From positions 248,001-312,000 of the forward strand of contig NZ_JIAU01000006.1 in the NCBI RefSeq assembly GCF_000620665.1: a stretch of 64,000 nt of DNA, read 5' to 3'. Of this stretch, positions 1-8,193 are shown piece after piece. This DNA is from Sphingomonas sp. URHD0057 (GTDB lineage: Bacteria; Pseudomonadota; Alphaproteobacteria; Sphingomonadales; Sphingomonadaceae). The notes under the pieces were generated by a model that was not told the DNA's origin, ran no database searches, and was given only the letters and a program-made list of their open reading frames with translations. A program made the translations under genes and the position numbers. Each line of letters opens with the position of its first letter. Position 1 is the stretch's first letter.

Positions 1-890
1 TATTTGAGGCCGAACTTGGTCACGTACTGACCGACGTCCTCGCCGGCGAGATCGGGCGGCACATACCAATAAGGGTTGAGCGCGGCGAAGCGGATATAGG
101 CGGTCAGCATCGGGGTCGGCCACTTGGGCTTGCCGACCACGACGACCATCGAATCGACCGGCTTGCCGCCGTCGTACATGTAGAGCCGCTGCTGCGCGGC
201 GTTCACCAGCACATATTTGCCACGGCTGGCGGGGAGCGCCCGCGCGCGCTGCAGGTTGAGCTGGATCAGCTCGCGCTGGCGGTCGTCGCTATATTTGTGC
301 TCGGCAAGCGCGCCGCGGAGCTGCCCGTAGAAGGGATGCATCCAGCCGACGTTGCGAAGGTAGTCGCCGAGCGAGGGCTGCGCGGCGGCTTCGAGGAGAG
401 CTGCCAGCGGGGTCGGCGGCGCCGGCCGAAGCCCGGGATCGACGTAAGTTATGCCGACGCCGGGATCGCGCTTCACGTCCGCGACATAGGCGGCATACGC
501 GATGGACAGCGCTTTGTCGGCGCGCTCGACATGCTTGCGTTTGCCGGACCGGGCCGCCTGCACCAGCTCTTGCGTTTCCGGGGTCAGATATTTGCGCGGG
601 TCGAACCCGTCGAAGGTCGCGGTGCCGAGCAGGGTGATCAGCTGCTGGGCGGCGTCGCCGGCCGTCGGCGAATACCACAGCAACGCGTCCTTGCGCGCGC
701 GGTAGAAGTCCTCGACGCTTTGACCGTTTTGCGGTCGGCTGGCCACAGCAGCGGCAGTCGCCGCGGTTTGCTGCGCCTGCGCCGGGCTGAACGGAGTCGC
801 CGCCAGGACCAGCCCGGCTGCCGCACCCCCCAGCCGTTTAAAAAAGTGCACCGGCACGAGGCCGGTGCACCCATTACGCACTTCGTTCAC
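1..890 (-). CDS. L,D-transpeptidase (YcbB-like scaffold), C-terminus beyond window edge
   Basis: Periplasmic enzyme expected to form 3-3 cross-links in peptidoglycan. The 296 codons in the window hold an N-terminal export signal (positive KR, then a Gly/Ala/Leu core, cleavage near AQA|QQ), the YcbB-type scaffold domain (FYRARKDALLWY, DGFDPRKYL), and the beginning of the transpeptidase domain (QRLYMYDGGKPV, MVVVVGKP). The catalytic His/Cys region lies past position 1. The start is GTG at 890, with GGAG five bases upstream; no ATG is available. A terminator-like hairpin lies inside codons 7-15, so the start is not settled. The gene follows the glycine-zipper lipoprotein on the same strand. Confidence 0.85.
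   Translation of the reverse strand, partial: MNEVRNGCTGLVPVHFFKRLGGAAAGLVLAATPFSPAQAQQTAATAAAVASRPQNGQSVEDFYRARKDALLWYSPTAGDAAQQLITLLGTATFDGFDPRKYLTPETQELVQAARSGKRKHVERADKALSIAYAAYVADVKRDPGVGITYVDPGLRPAPPTPLAALLEAAAQPSLGDYLRNVGWMHPFYGQLRGALAEHKYSDDRQRELIQLNLQRARALPASRGKYVLVNAAQQRLYMYDGGKPVDSMVVVVGKPKWPTPMLTAYIRFAALNPYWYVPPDLAGEDVGQYVTKFGLK
840..870 (-). terminator. Perfect 10-bp hairpin plus T6 (rho-independent terminator)
   Basis: Read on the minus strand, GTGCACCGGC and GCCGGTGCAC flank a 5-base loop (846-870) and are followed directly by six T. It lies 77 bases downstream of the glycine-zipper lipoprotein and would end that transcript, but it also overlaps the apparent first codons of the L,D-transpeptidase. 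Confidence 0.75.
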
Positions 891-947
891 TACGTCTCCG
901 ATCAACGGTTGCCCGCCGAAGCCCAAGCTCCGGCGGGACCCCGTAAT

Positions 948-1517
948 TTAGCCGCGCTCACCGCTGCGGGCCGGAGCCGCATAAGTCGGCGCCGGAGCCG
1001 GCATCGGAGCAGCAGACGGCCCACCGGCATAATATTGCCCGTTATAGACGTATCCGTCCACTACGCCGTCATTGTTGCGGTCGGCCCAGATCGCGCCGGC
1101 GAGACCGCCGACGGCCGCGCCGATCACCGCGCCCTGGAGAATGCTGACGCCCGGGATCACCGCGCCGGCCGCCGCGCCAAGCGCTGCGCCGCCGAGGGCT
1201 CCGGTCGCCGCACTGCCGAGAACGCTGCGGGTGTTCGGGTCATAACCGGACGGCGAGCCGGCATAATATTGGCCATTGTACATATAGCCGTCGACGTAAC
1301 CGTCATTGTTGCTGTCGGACCACACCGCGCCGGCAAGACCGCCGATCGCCGCGCCGACCGCGGCGCCTTCGATTACGCTCACGCCGGGGACGACCGCGCC
1401 AACCGCCGCGCCGCCGAGCCCGCCGATCGCCGCATCCTGCGCGACGCGCGGATTCGAAGCGCATGCGCTGAGCGTGACCGTGCCTGCCAGCGCCAGGGCC
1501 AAAATGGATTTCTGCAT
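948..1517 (-). CDS. Duplicated glycine-zipper lipoprotein
   Basis: A 189-residue predicted lipoprotein. It has a signal peptide ending in the lipobox LSAC (Cys19), then two copies of a unit made of a glycine-zipper helix pair (GAAVGAVVPGVSVIEGAA / GAAAGAVIPGVSILQGAV) followed by a DSNNDGYVDGYMYNGQYYAG-type stretch, which recurs as DRNNDGVVDGYVYNGQYYAG. It ends in a Pro/Ala tail. Glycine-zipper lipoproteins (OmpA-like transmembrane, Rick_17kDa and YmgG types) associate with the outer membrane, but the precise role is unknown. The internal duplication is obvious at protein level. A GGGAG ribosome binding site precedes ATG 1517. A strong terminator follows at 840-870. Confidence 0.85.
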   Translation of the reverse strand: MQKSILALALAGTVTLSACASNPRVAQDAAIGGLGGAAVGAVVPGVSVIEGAAVGAAIGGLAGAVWSDSNNDGYVDGYMYNGQYYAGSPSGYDPNTRSVLGSAATGALGGAALGAAAGAVIPGVSILQGAVIGAAVGGLAGAIWADRNNDGVVDGYVYNGQYYAGGPSAAPMPAPAPTYAAPARSGERG

Positions 1518-1719
1518 CGTCTTTCTCCCGTTTATTAAGCTTGCGGACTGTGCTCGAGGCGCTGGGAATTACCCCCGGCCTCGGGGCATGTCACATGCGC
1601 AGGAACGACGATATCGCGTCATCGTTCCGCAACCGCGACAATGCAATTTGAAGAAACTGCCGGACGGCGGTTAAATGATTGTTTAACCGATTGAATCTCC
1701 GCGAGGAACTCCAACGAAA

Positions 1720-2067
1720 ATGAAGGCAACTATTTATCACAATCCGACGTGCGGGACGTCGCGCAAGACGCTCGAAATCCTCCGCGACAGCGGGTTCGAC
1801 GTGTCGATTCACGAATATCTCAAGACCCCGCCCAGCCGCGCCGAGCTGGCGCGGCTGTATGATCGCGCTGGAATCACTCCGCGCGACGGCTTGCGCGCCA
1901 AGGAACCGCTGGCCGAACAGCTCGACCTCACCCGCCCGGACGTGACCGACGAAGAGGTACTCGACGCGATGGTCGCGCACCCGATCCTCATCAATCGCCC
2001 GATCGTCGAGACCGACAAGGGCGTTCGCCTGTGCCGCCCGCAGGACATGGTGCGCGAGATCCTGTAA
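1720..2067 (+). CDS. arsC: Arsenate reductase, glutaredoxin-dependent (ArsC/Spx-like thioredoxin fold)
   Basis: Reduces arsenate to arsenite using glutathione and glutaredoxin in the cytoplasm. The 115-residue length is normal. The catalytic Cys11 sits in HNPTCGTSR, and R59, R93 (in INRPIVE, 91-97) and R106 line up with the anion-binding arginines known from the E. coli enzyme. No arsB/acr3 or arsR is nearby, so it may be a stand-alone housekeeping reductase. It ends ten bases before aat and is probably co-transcribed with it. Confidence 0.93.
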   Translation: MKATIYHNPTCGTSRKTLEILRDSGFDVSIHEYLKTPPSRAELARLYDRAGITPRDGLRAKEPLAEQLDLTRPDVTDEEVLDAMVAHPILINRPIVETDKGVRLCRPQDMVREIL

Positions 2068-2077
2068 CTTCCCTCGC

Positions 2078-2815
2078 ATGAGTCGGCTCGACCCGCGGAT
2101 CCTGCTTCAGGGCTATGCGACCGGCATCTTCCCGATGGCCGACAGCCGCGACGCTCACGAGCTGTTCTGGGTCGAGCCGCGCAACCGGGCGATCATCCCG
2201 CTCGACGCCTTTCATGTCTCGCGCTCCCTCCGCCGCACGCTTCGTTCGGACCGGTTCGCCGTGACCCGCGACCGCGATTTCGCCGCCGTTCTCAAGGCCT
2301 GCGCGGACCGCGAGGAAACCTGGATCAATGCCGAGCTCGAACATGCGATGCTCGCGCTTCACGGCTCAGGTCATGCGCATTCGATCGAGGTGTGGAGCGC
2401 CAAAGGGCAACAGGGCGCGTTGGTCGGCGGGCTCTACGGAGTGAAGCTGGGCCGCGCGTTCTTCGGCGAAAGCATGTTCAGCCGCGCCACCGACGCGTCG
2501 AAGGTCGCGCTCGCCTGGCTGGTCGCGCGCCTTAAGGTCGGCAATTTCACCTTGCTCGACTGTCAGTTCATGACCGACCACCTCGCCTCGCTTGGCGCGG
2601 TGGGCATTCCGCGTGAAACCTATGTCGCGTTGTTATCGGCGGCGCTCGGCGGAGGCGTCGAAGGGGCAACCTCGACGGGCGGCGGAACTGGTGGTTCCGT
2701 CCCCGACGGCCCGCCCGATTTCGTCGCGCTCGACGCCTTGCTCGACGTGACCGGAGCGGCGGCAGCAGGGCCGGTCGGGTATGTCATCTCGCAGCTCTTG
2801 GGCCATACGTCGTAA
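2078..2815 (+). CDS. aat: Leucyl/phenylalanyl-tRNA-protein transferase
   Basis: Transfers Leu or Phe from tRNA to N-terminal Arg/Lys of proteins, marking them for ClpAP in the N-degron pathway. Family signatures are clear: GIFPMAD near residue 17, [54 protein letters not shown] and [16 protein letters not shown]. The core ends near residue 190. It is followed by a Gly/Thr/Pro-rich linker and a C-terminal ISQLLGHTS, which resembles the tail of sphingomonad relatives. The last 196 bases overlap the DUF2155 gene on the other strand. Confidence 0.95.
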   Translation: MSRLDPRILLQGYATGIFPMADSRDAHELFWVEPRNRAIIPLDAFHVSRSLRRTLRSDRFAVTRDRDFAAVLKACADREETWINAELEHAMLALHGSGHAHSIEVWSAKGQQGALVGGLYGVKLGRAFFGESMFSRATDASKVALAWLVARLKVGNFTLLDCQFMTDHLASLGAVGIPRETYVALLSAALGGGVEGATSTGGGTGGSVPDGPPDFVALDALLDVTGAAAAGPVGYVISQLLGHTS

Positions 2816-3216
2816 ATCGGGTGCTCGACGACGTTCAGCGACGGCGATTCCTTGTAGAGCCAGCCTGAGAATACCCGCGCCCATTTGCGGTCCGGACGCT
2901 GGATGTCGACCTGGACGAACGCCCCCGTCAGCTTCTCCGGCTCCCACGGAGCGGTTGCCTCGCAGGCACGCAGGCGAACGGTGACGTCCTTCCAGCGCGC
3001 CGACTGGCCGGGATGAAGCGCGACATTGCGGACGATGCCGTTGCGCTTGTTGAGGATCGCGAGGACGGCGACGCGCTGCGCCATCGGGGTCACGCCCGCG
3101 ACCGCCGCGGCGCTCGCCCCCGCCCTCTTTGCCCCGGCTTGATTCTGCTGCTCGCCGCCGCGGCCGCATGCCGCGAGCGCGAGCGCAATCAGCAACGGTG
3201 CGGCGGCTGCTCTCAC
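2620..3216 (-). CDS. DUF2155 lipoprotein
   Basis: A 198-residue predicted lipoprotein. The start is GTG 3216, two bases after the stop of the NDUFA12-like gene, giving a signal peptide with lipobox ALAAC. The conserved DUF2155 core runs from [15 protein letters not shown] to [14 protein letters not shown], where a Trp- and Cys-containing domain binds an unknown partner. The tail is Pro/Ser/Thr-rich. The function is not established. The reading frame opens much further upstream, but that part has no homology and overlaps the neighbour. Its 3' 196 bases are antisense to the end of aat. Confidence 0.85.
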   Translation of the reverse strand: MRAAAAPLLIALALAACGRGGEQQNQAGAKRAGASAAAVAGVTPMAQRVAVLAILNKRNGIVRNVALHPGQSARWKDVTVRLRACEATAPWEPEKLTGAFVQVDIQRPDRKWARVFSGWLYKESPSLNVVEHPIYDVWPKSCEMTYPTGPAAAAPVTSSKASSATKSGGPSGTEPPVPPPVEVAPSTPPPSAADNNAT

Positions 3217-3218
3217 GC

Positions 3219-3602
3219 TTATTCGGGGATCCACGGCTCGTAATCGCCGGTCGAGGCGGGCCGGATCCGGCCGGATCCGAGCGCGCCGTCGGGACGGAAC
3301 GCGGCCATCGTGCCCGTCAGGTTGGGCGTCGGTTCGCGCTGGAACTTGCGGACCGGGGGCAGCGCCTTTCCCGGCAGCTCGTCGATCGTTTGCTTGAGCC
3401 ACGCCTGCCACCCGGGCGGTACCCGGCTGCCGTCGTTGCTGCCGTTGTAGATCACCCACCGCCGCCGCGGGTCCTTCTTGTCCTGGTAATAGATGTTGCC
3501 GACATCGTCTTTGCCGACCTCGTCGCCGAACCGCCGAGTCCACAGCTGCGTGCCCCAGGTCGCCCCGTTCCACCAGGTGAATGTCTTCGACCAAAAACCC
3601 AT
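3219..3602 (-). CDS. NADH:ubiquinone oxidoreductase accessory subunit, NDUFA12 (B17.2)-like
   Basis: Alphaproteobacterial homologue of the complex I accessory subunit NDUFA12, which is found in alphaproteobacteria and mitochondria and sits at the junction of the membrane and peripheral arms. Signatures are FTWWNGATWGTQLWTRRFG, DDVGNIYYQDKK, RRWVIYNG, VPPGWQAWL and the C-terminal YEPWIPE. The ATG at 3602 gives the family's usual MGFWSK-like beginning; an in-frame ATG 12 bases upstream (3614) is possible. It is adjacent to DUF2155, with two bases between stop and start. Confidence 0.9.
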   Translation of the reverse strand: MGFWSKTFTWWNGATWGTQLWTRRFGDEVGKDDVGNIYYQDKKDPRRRWVIYNGSNDGSRVPPGWQAWLKQTIDELPGKALPPVRKFQREPTPNLTGTMAAFRPDGALGSGRIRPASTGDYEPWIPE

Positions 3603-3614
3603 GGCCGGGCGCAT

Positions 3615-3650
3615 TGCCCCGTCATTGCGAGGAGCGCAAGCAATGAGGCG
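3615..3650. repeat. REP-like intergenic element
   Basis: The 35 bases between the NDUFA12-like and DUF192 genes contain GTCATTGCGAGGAGCGCAAG followed by CAATGA. This is a short imperfect inverted repeat (TCATTGC...GCAATGA) of the kind scattered in many proteobacterial genomes. It lies on the transcript of the minus-strand cluster and might fold into a hairpin. Confidence 0.55.
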
Positions 3651-4112
3651 CTAGTGCGGCCAGTCGACGCGGTCGCCCGGCTCGATCCCGAGCTCGGCCG
3701 CCCGCCCGCCGCGCAGCTCGAGCACCGCCGCGACGGGTTCGCCGGCCGGCACCGAGCTAAGGTCGAGGGGCTTCGCGGTGGCGATGCGCGCGATTTGTCC
3801 GTTGGCGCGGATGAACAGCATGTCGAGCGGGATCAGCGTATTCTTCATCCAGAACCCTACGTCCTGCGGCGGGTCGTAGGGAAAGATCATGCCGCGGTCG
3901 GCGGCGAGCGAGCGCCGGAACATCAGCCCCCGTTCCTGCTCGTCGGCTCGCGCCGCGACCTCGACGGTGAAGCGGTGGTCGCCGTTGCGCGAGTGAACGG
4001 TCAGCGGCACTTCAGCCAAGCCGGATTGCGCTCCTTCTTCGGCCGGGACGTTGGCGGCGGGGGCAGAAGGGCTGCACGCCGCGATCAGTCCGGCCGCGGC
4101 GGCGATCAGCAT
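3651..4112 (-). CDS. DUF192 lipoprotein
   Basis: A 153-residue exported protein. ATG 4112 overlaps the stop of the cold-shock gene (TAATG), indicating translational coupling. The signal peptide has lipobox LIAAC. The DUF192 domain shows ERGLMFRRSLAADRGMIFPYD, VGFWMKNTLIPLDMLFI, and GGRAAELGIEPGDRV near the end. The family is widespread, small and beta-rich, and its function is unknown. Confidence 0.88.
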   Translation of the reverse strand: MLIAAAAGLIAACSPSAPAANVPAEEGAQSGLAEVPLTVHSRNGDHRFTVEVAARADEQERGLMFRRSLAADRGMIFPYDPPQDVGFWMKNTLIPLDMLFIRANGQIARIATAKPLDLSSVPAGEPVAAVLELRGGRAAELGIEPGDRVDWPH

Positions 4113-4708
4113 TATGGCTCGTCGCCGCGCACCTCGATCGCGGTCAGGCCCTTGGCGCTGGGCGCGATGCGGGCTTCCAGCATCTGCCCCGGCTGGAGTT
4201 CGGGCAGCCGCGCCAGGCGGACCGTCTCCATGTGGACGAAGACGTCCTCGCCGCCCGCTTCGTCCGGACGTTTGAGGAAGCCGTAGCCGCGCACCCGATT
4301 GAACCATTTGACCTCCACCGGCTCATACTCGCCGGCTGCTTCGGAAAGCGCCTTGCGGTCGGCCCGTTCGGACGGTGGAATGGACGAACGCGCCTGCTGC
4401 GGCAAGGCGGACGACAGGTCGATCGAAAGCACCTTCTTGGCCTGCAGGCCGCGGTCCAGCTTGACCGGCACGCATTCGATCACCGCGCCCTCGGGCACGC
4501 TCCGGCGGCCATGCTCGCGAAGAACGCTGAAATGGAGGAGGATGTCGCCCTCGAGCTCGTCGCTGACGAGGAAGCCGAAGCCGCGGGTGGCGTCGAACCA
4601 CTTCACGCGGCCGATGATCGGCGCCAGCTCCGGTGCGTCGGACGAGTTTTCCGGAGCCATTTCGATCAGGGCCTCCCCCTCGGCCAGTTCTGCCCGTACG
4701 CGTGACAC
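4112..4708 (-). CDS. Double cold-shock-domain protein
   Basis: A 198-residue nucleic-acid-binding protein with two cold-shock (OB-fold) domains. Domain 1 is near residues 32-95, with IGRVKWFDATRGFGFLVSDE and DILLHFSVL. Domain 2 is near 130-195, with VEVKWFNRVRGYGFLKRPDE and DVFVHMETV. The RNP1 and RNP2 aromatic residues are kept in both. This two-domain form is typical of alphaproteobacterial CspD-like proteins and differs from the ~70-residue CspA. The start is GTG 4708; ATG at codon 17 is an alternative. It is coupled to the DUF192 gene by stop-start overlap. Confidence 0.9.
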   Translation of the reverse strand: MSRVRAELAEGEALIEMAPENSSDAPELAPIIGRVKWFDATRGFGFLVSDELEGDILLHFSVLREHGRRSVPEGAVIECVPVKLDRGLQAKKVLSIDLSSALPQQARSSIPPSERADRKALSEAAGEYEPVEVKWFNRVRGYGFLKRPDEAGGEDVFVHMETVRLARLPELQPGQMLEARIAPSAKGLTAIEVRGDEP

Positions 4709-4749
4709 CCGCGCTCATTATCATGCGCGAGAGTGTCGGCAAACCGACT

Positions 4750-5316
4750 TTAGTTAGCGGTGAGTTGCGCGCGTTCGGCGATCTCGGCGCGATCGATCTC
4801 GCTGCCGGGTGCGAGCCGGATGATCTCCCGCGCCAGCGCGAAGGAGTGGCCGGCGCGGACCATCGCCGCCAGCGCCTTCTCGCGATCCTTGTGGTCGCGC
4901 GGCGGAGCGGCGGCGAACGGCCCGAGCCGCCGACGCTCGGCGAATCGCAGGGCGGCGGCCAGCGCTTTGCTATCGGCATGGTCGCGGGCGGCTTCGCTGT
5001 CGGCTTCCTCGACGCCGGCCGCCCGTAGCTTGTCGACCAGCCGCCGCTTGCCGTAGCCGCGGCCGCTCAGCGCCTGCGACTTGGCGAGCGCATAGGCGGA
5101 ATCATCGACGTAACCCTGGCTTGCGAAACGCGCCGCGATGCCCTCGAAATCGGGTTCGCGCTCGCCGCTCCAGCCCCGTTCCCTGACTTTGCGGGCGAGG
5201 TAGGAACGGAGCTTCGCGCGGGTCGTCGCGAAGCGCTCGACATAGCGCAGCGCAAGCTGTTCGAGCCTGGCCGAATCGAGGGGCGGACGCTTTCTTTGCA
5301 CTCTTTGCGGTGGCAT
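4750..5316 (-). CDS. recX: Regulatory protein RecX
   Basis: Modulates RecA filament activity. The roughly 188-residue protein is rich in helical repeats: LEQLALRYVERFATTRAKLRSYLARKVRERG, then GIAARFASQGYVDDSAYALAKSQAL, GYGKRRLVDKLRAAGV, and a C-terminal repeat ending in APGSEIDRAEI. ATG 5316 is chosen; an upstream in-frame GTG at 5337 is possible. No recA is adjacent. It diverges from the fatty-acyl-AMP ligase across 90 bases. Confidence 0.85.
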   Translation of the reverse strand: MPPQRVQRKRPPLDSARLEQLALRYVERFATTRAKLRSYLARKVRERGWSGEREPDFEGIAARFASQGYVDDSAYALAKSQALSGRGYGKRRLVDKLRAAGVEEADSEAARDHADSKALAAALRFAERRRLGPFAAAPPRDHKDREKALAAMVRAGHSFALAREIIRLAPGSEIDRAEIAERAQLTAN

Positions 5317-5406
5317 GACGCCGTTTTTGTGCCACACTCGCTCGCCAAGGGGAAAGCTTGCCGCGGACGGGCGGCACGAGGATCAATCGTTTTAGGAAGG
5401 GACGGC

Positions 5407-7173
5407 GTGCTCGAACGCAACGCCTCAGTGAAAACCGAGCTTGCTCCACCCGGTGCAACGCCCACCATCGACACGCTGCCACGACGGCTCGCCGATTTCG
5501 AGACCCTCGGCGGGGCGCTCGACTATGCTGCCGGGGGACGTCGCGGGCTCAATTTCCACGATGCCCGCGGGACCCTGACCCGCGCCTACCCGTACGCCGA
5601 GCTGCGCGAGGACGCGCTCACCATTGCCCGTCGCTTCATCGCGTTCGGGATCAAGCCCGACGACCGCGTCGCCATGGTCGCCGAGACTGGCGCCGAGTTC
5701 GCGGCCTGCTTTTTCGGCGCGATCTATGCCGGCGCCTGGCCGGTCCCCTTGCCGCTGCCGACCAGCTTCGGTGGGCGCGACGCGTACGTCGACCAGCTTG
5801 GGGTCCAGCTGCGAAGCTGCGATCCGGTCCTGATGCTCTATCCCGAGGAGCTTGCGGACTTCGGCAGCAGTGCCGCCGAACGGGGCGGAGTCGTAAGCAG
5901 GACCTGGGAATCGCTGGACGAGATCGCCCAGGCGTCGGGCGACCTTCCCGTCGCCCAGGCCGACGACATCGCCTATTTGCAATATTCGAGCGGGTCGACC
6001 CGCTTCCCGCACGGCGTCGCGGTCACCCACCGCGCCCTACTCGACAACCTCCACTCCCACGGCTTCGGCCTCAAGGTTGAGCCGGCCGACAGGGTCATTT
6101 CATGGCTGCCCTGGTACCACGACATGGGTCTGGTCGGCTGCTTGCTCTCGCCCGTCGCGATGCAGATGTCGGTCGATTATCTGAAGACCGAGGACTTCGC
6201 CCGCCGCCCGCTCGCCTGGCTCGACCTGGTCACTCGCAACCCCGGCACGTCACTCAGCTATTCGCCGACGTTCGGCTACGATATTTGCTCGCGGCGGATG
6301 AGCTCGCAGACGCGCGCCGAGGACCGCTTCGATCTGTCGCGCTGGCGCATCGCCGGCAACGGTGCCGACATGATCCGTCCCGACGTCATGCAGACCTTCG
6401 TCGACTGTTTTGCCCCCGCCGGCTTCGAGGCGGGCGCGTTCTGCCCCAGCTACGGCCTCGCCGAGGCGACGCTGGCCGTGTCGCTGATGCCGCCGGGCGA
6501 AGGCATCCGCCTCGAGCTGGTCGAGGAGAAGGAGCTGTCGGGCGCCGACAACGAGCATGAGGGCCGCCCCCGCCGCTACCGCGCGGTGGTCAATTGCGGC
6601 CGGGCGGTTCGCGGTATGGAAATCGAGATCCGCGCCGGCGACGGCAAGGCCCTGCCCGACCGCGGCATCGGCAAGGTGTTCGTCCGCGGCGCCTCGGTCA
6701 TGGTGGGCTACTTCCGCGACGAGGAATCGACCGCCGCCTGCCTGTCGAAGGACGGTTGGCTCGACACCGGCGACATGGGCTATTTGTCCAACGGCTATGT
6801 GTTCATCGTCGGCCGCGCCAAGGACATGATCATCATCAACGGCCGCAACCACTGGCCGCAGGACATCGAATGGGCGGTCGAGCAGCTGCCGGGCTTCAAG
6901 TCGGGCGACATCGCCGCCTTCGCCATCACCGGCCCGAGCGGCGAGGAAACGCCGGCGGTGCTGGTCCATTGCCGGGTCAGCGACCCGCATGAACGCGGGC
7001 GGCTGCGCGATAACATCCGGGAGCGCGTCCGCGCGATTACCGGAATCTCGCCGGTGGTCGAGCTGATCCCGCCGCGCACCTTGCCGCGCACCAGTTCGGG
7101 CAAGCTGTCGCGGACCAAGGCCCGCAACCTCTATTTGTCGGGCGAGATCCAGCCGTACGACATCGCCGCCTGA
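5407..7173 (+). CDS. Fatty-acyl-AMP ligase (adenylate-forming enzyme)
   Basis: Activates a fatty acid as acyl-adenylate for transfer to a carrier or acceptor. At 588 residues the length fits the FAAL family. It shows the adenylate-forming motifs: YLQYSSGSTRFPHGVAVTH (phosphate loop), WLPWYHDMGLVG, CPSYGLAEATLAVS, GWLDTGDMGYL, GRAKDMIIINGRNHWPQDIE and the C-terminal SGKLSRTKARN lysine region. GTG 5407 has AGGAAGG six bases upstream; the frame opens further upstream but without family similarity. No polyketide synthase is adjacent. In sphingomonads such an enzyme could feed lipid or sphingolipid synthesis, which is inference. Confidence 0.9.
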   Translation: MLERNASVKTELAPPGATPTIDTLPRRLADFETLGGALDYAAGGRRGLNFHDARGTLTRAYPYAELREDALTIARRFIAFGIKPDDRVAMVAETGAEFAACFFGAIYAGAWPVPLPLPTSFGGRDAYVDQLGVQLRSCDPVLMLYPEELADFGSSAAERGGVVSRTWESLDEIAQASGDLPVAQADDIAYLQYSSGSTRFPHGVAVTHRALLDNLHSHGFGLKVEPADRVISWLPWYHDMGLVGCLLSPVAMQMSVDYLKTEDFARRPLAWLDLVTRNPGTSLSYSPTFGYDICSRRMSSQTRAEDRFDLSRWRIAGNGADMIRPDVMQTFVDCFAPAGFEAGAFCPSYGLAEATLAVSLMPPGEGIRLELVEEKELSGADNEHEGRPRRYRAVVNCGRAVRGMEIEIRAGDGKALPDRGIGKVFVRGASVMVGYFRDEESTAACLSKDGWLDTGDMGYLSNGYVFIVGRAKDMIIINGRNHWPQDIEWAVEQLPGFKSGDIAAFAITGPSGEETPAVLVHCRVSDPHERGRLRDNIRERVRAITGISPVVELIPPRTLPRTSSGKLSRTKARNLYLSGEIQPYDIAA

Positions 7174-7235
7174 GCGGCTTAAACGGCAGTTAACTTACTC
7201 AGGTTAAAGTCTCCCCGAGTGGAGAATGTCGTTTG

Positions 7236-7499
7236 ATGCAGCGCGTTCAAGGATGGATCGGGCGTAAGGACCGGTTTCCGGTCGCGATCGACGCGGTCGT
7301 ACATCGCGCCGACGGCTCGACTGCGTCCGTGCGCCTCACCGATTTCTCCGAAGAAGGCTGCCGGATGGAGGGCGAGGACTTCCAGATCGGCGAAAAGGTG
7401 CGGATCGACGTTCCCCGCCTCGGCCCGATGGAAGGGCAAGTCCGCTGGGCTCTGCCGGGCAGCGCCGGCACGCGGTTCGTGACCAAGGTCGACGCTTAG
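7236..7499 (+). CDS. PilZ-domain protein
   Basis: An 87-residue single-domain protein. It carries the PilZ signature: basic RKDRFPVAIDAVVHR at the N-terminus (c-di-GMP-binding RxxxR-like), the DFSEEGCRME stretch that matches (D/N)xSxxG, then VRIDVPRLGPMEGQVRWA. PilZ proteins bind cyclic di-GMP and alter motility or exopolysaccharide. ATG 7236 has GGAG 11 bases upstream; a TTG at 7233 would give one extra residue. It sits between the ligase and the anti-sigma gene and is probably its own unit. Confidence 0.85.
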   Translation: MQRVQGWIGRKDRFPVAIDAVVHRADGSTASVRLTDFSEEGCRMEGEDFQIGEKVRIDVPRLGPMEGQVRWALPGSAGTRFVTKVDA

Positions 7500-7500
7500 T

Positions 7501-8193
7501 TCAGCGCCAGCCACGCTCGCGCGCCTCCTGCTCCGCTTTGGCGTCAAACGGCGCGCCCGACATCAGTGATCCGACCAACGCCGCCAGCGCCGGGTCCATC
7601 CCCGCGGCCATCCGATAGTCGCCCGCTTGGCCCTCGCCCGAAACGAACATGCCGCGAATCCGCCAGCGCTCGCCGCTGCGGCAGGCGAGGCCGCTCAACG
7701 CCCCTTCGGTAAAGCTCCGGCAAATCGCGCCGTCGGTGGAGCGGAAGGTGACGCCGATGCGGACCGGTCCTGACGGCGCGCTCGTAAGCCCGCGGTTCAA
7801 CCCCTCGTCCAGCGCCGCCGCCGCATAAACCTGAGCGCCACTGGCCTGGACTTGCGTGTCCTGGCCCGGCGGGAGCCGCGTCCCCAGCCACACCCCCGCC
7901 GCGAGCGACGCCGCAATCGCGACACCCTGCGGAAGCCAGCGGAACCGCCGCTTGTCGCGGGCGGCGTCGAGATCGATGACCTCGTGTCGATCGGTGAGGT
8001 TCGACAGTCGCTCGGGGACTGGCGCCTCGGCAATCGGATCGAACGCCGCCTTCAGCTGCGCGTGCAGCGCGCGATGCCGGTCCGCGAGCTGGGCGAGGCG
8101 CGGCTCGTCGACCGCGCGCCGCTCCATTTCCGCGGCCTCGTCGCCGCTCAGCTCGCCGTCGAGCCAGGCGAAGAATTTCTCGTCGTCGCTCAT
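7501..8193 (-). CDS. Membrane-anchored anti-sigma factor
   Basis: A 230-residue protein coupled to the ECF sigma gene by a 4-base ATGA overlap. The cytoplasmic part (MSDDEKFFAWLDGELSGDEAAEMERR) resembles zinc-less anti-sigma domains, with WLDGEL near residue 10. One transmembrane segment lies around 92-108 (GVAIAASLAAGVWLG). The C-terminal ~120 residues would be periplasmic, with two cysteines flanking a small domain. It should sequester the sigma factor until a cell-surface signal is sensed. The sensory domain is not a family I recognise. Confidence 0.85.
   Translation of the reverse strand: MSDDEKFFAWLDGELSGDEAAEMERRAVDEPRLAQLADRHRALHAQLKAAFDPIAEAPVPERLSNLTDRHEVIDLDAARDKRRFRWLPQGVAIAASLAAGVWLGTRLPPGQDTQVQASGAQVYAAAALDEGLNRGLTSAPSGPVRIGVTFRSTDGAICRSFTEGALSGLACRSGERWRIRGMFVSGEGQAGDYRMAAGMDPALAALVGSLMSGAPFDAKAEQEARERGWR

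Noticed and set aside
297-1538. Plus-strand reading frame across the L,D-transpeptidase and lipoprotein
   Set aside because: Both genes on the minus strand carry export signals and family motifs; the plus frame has none.
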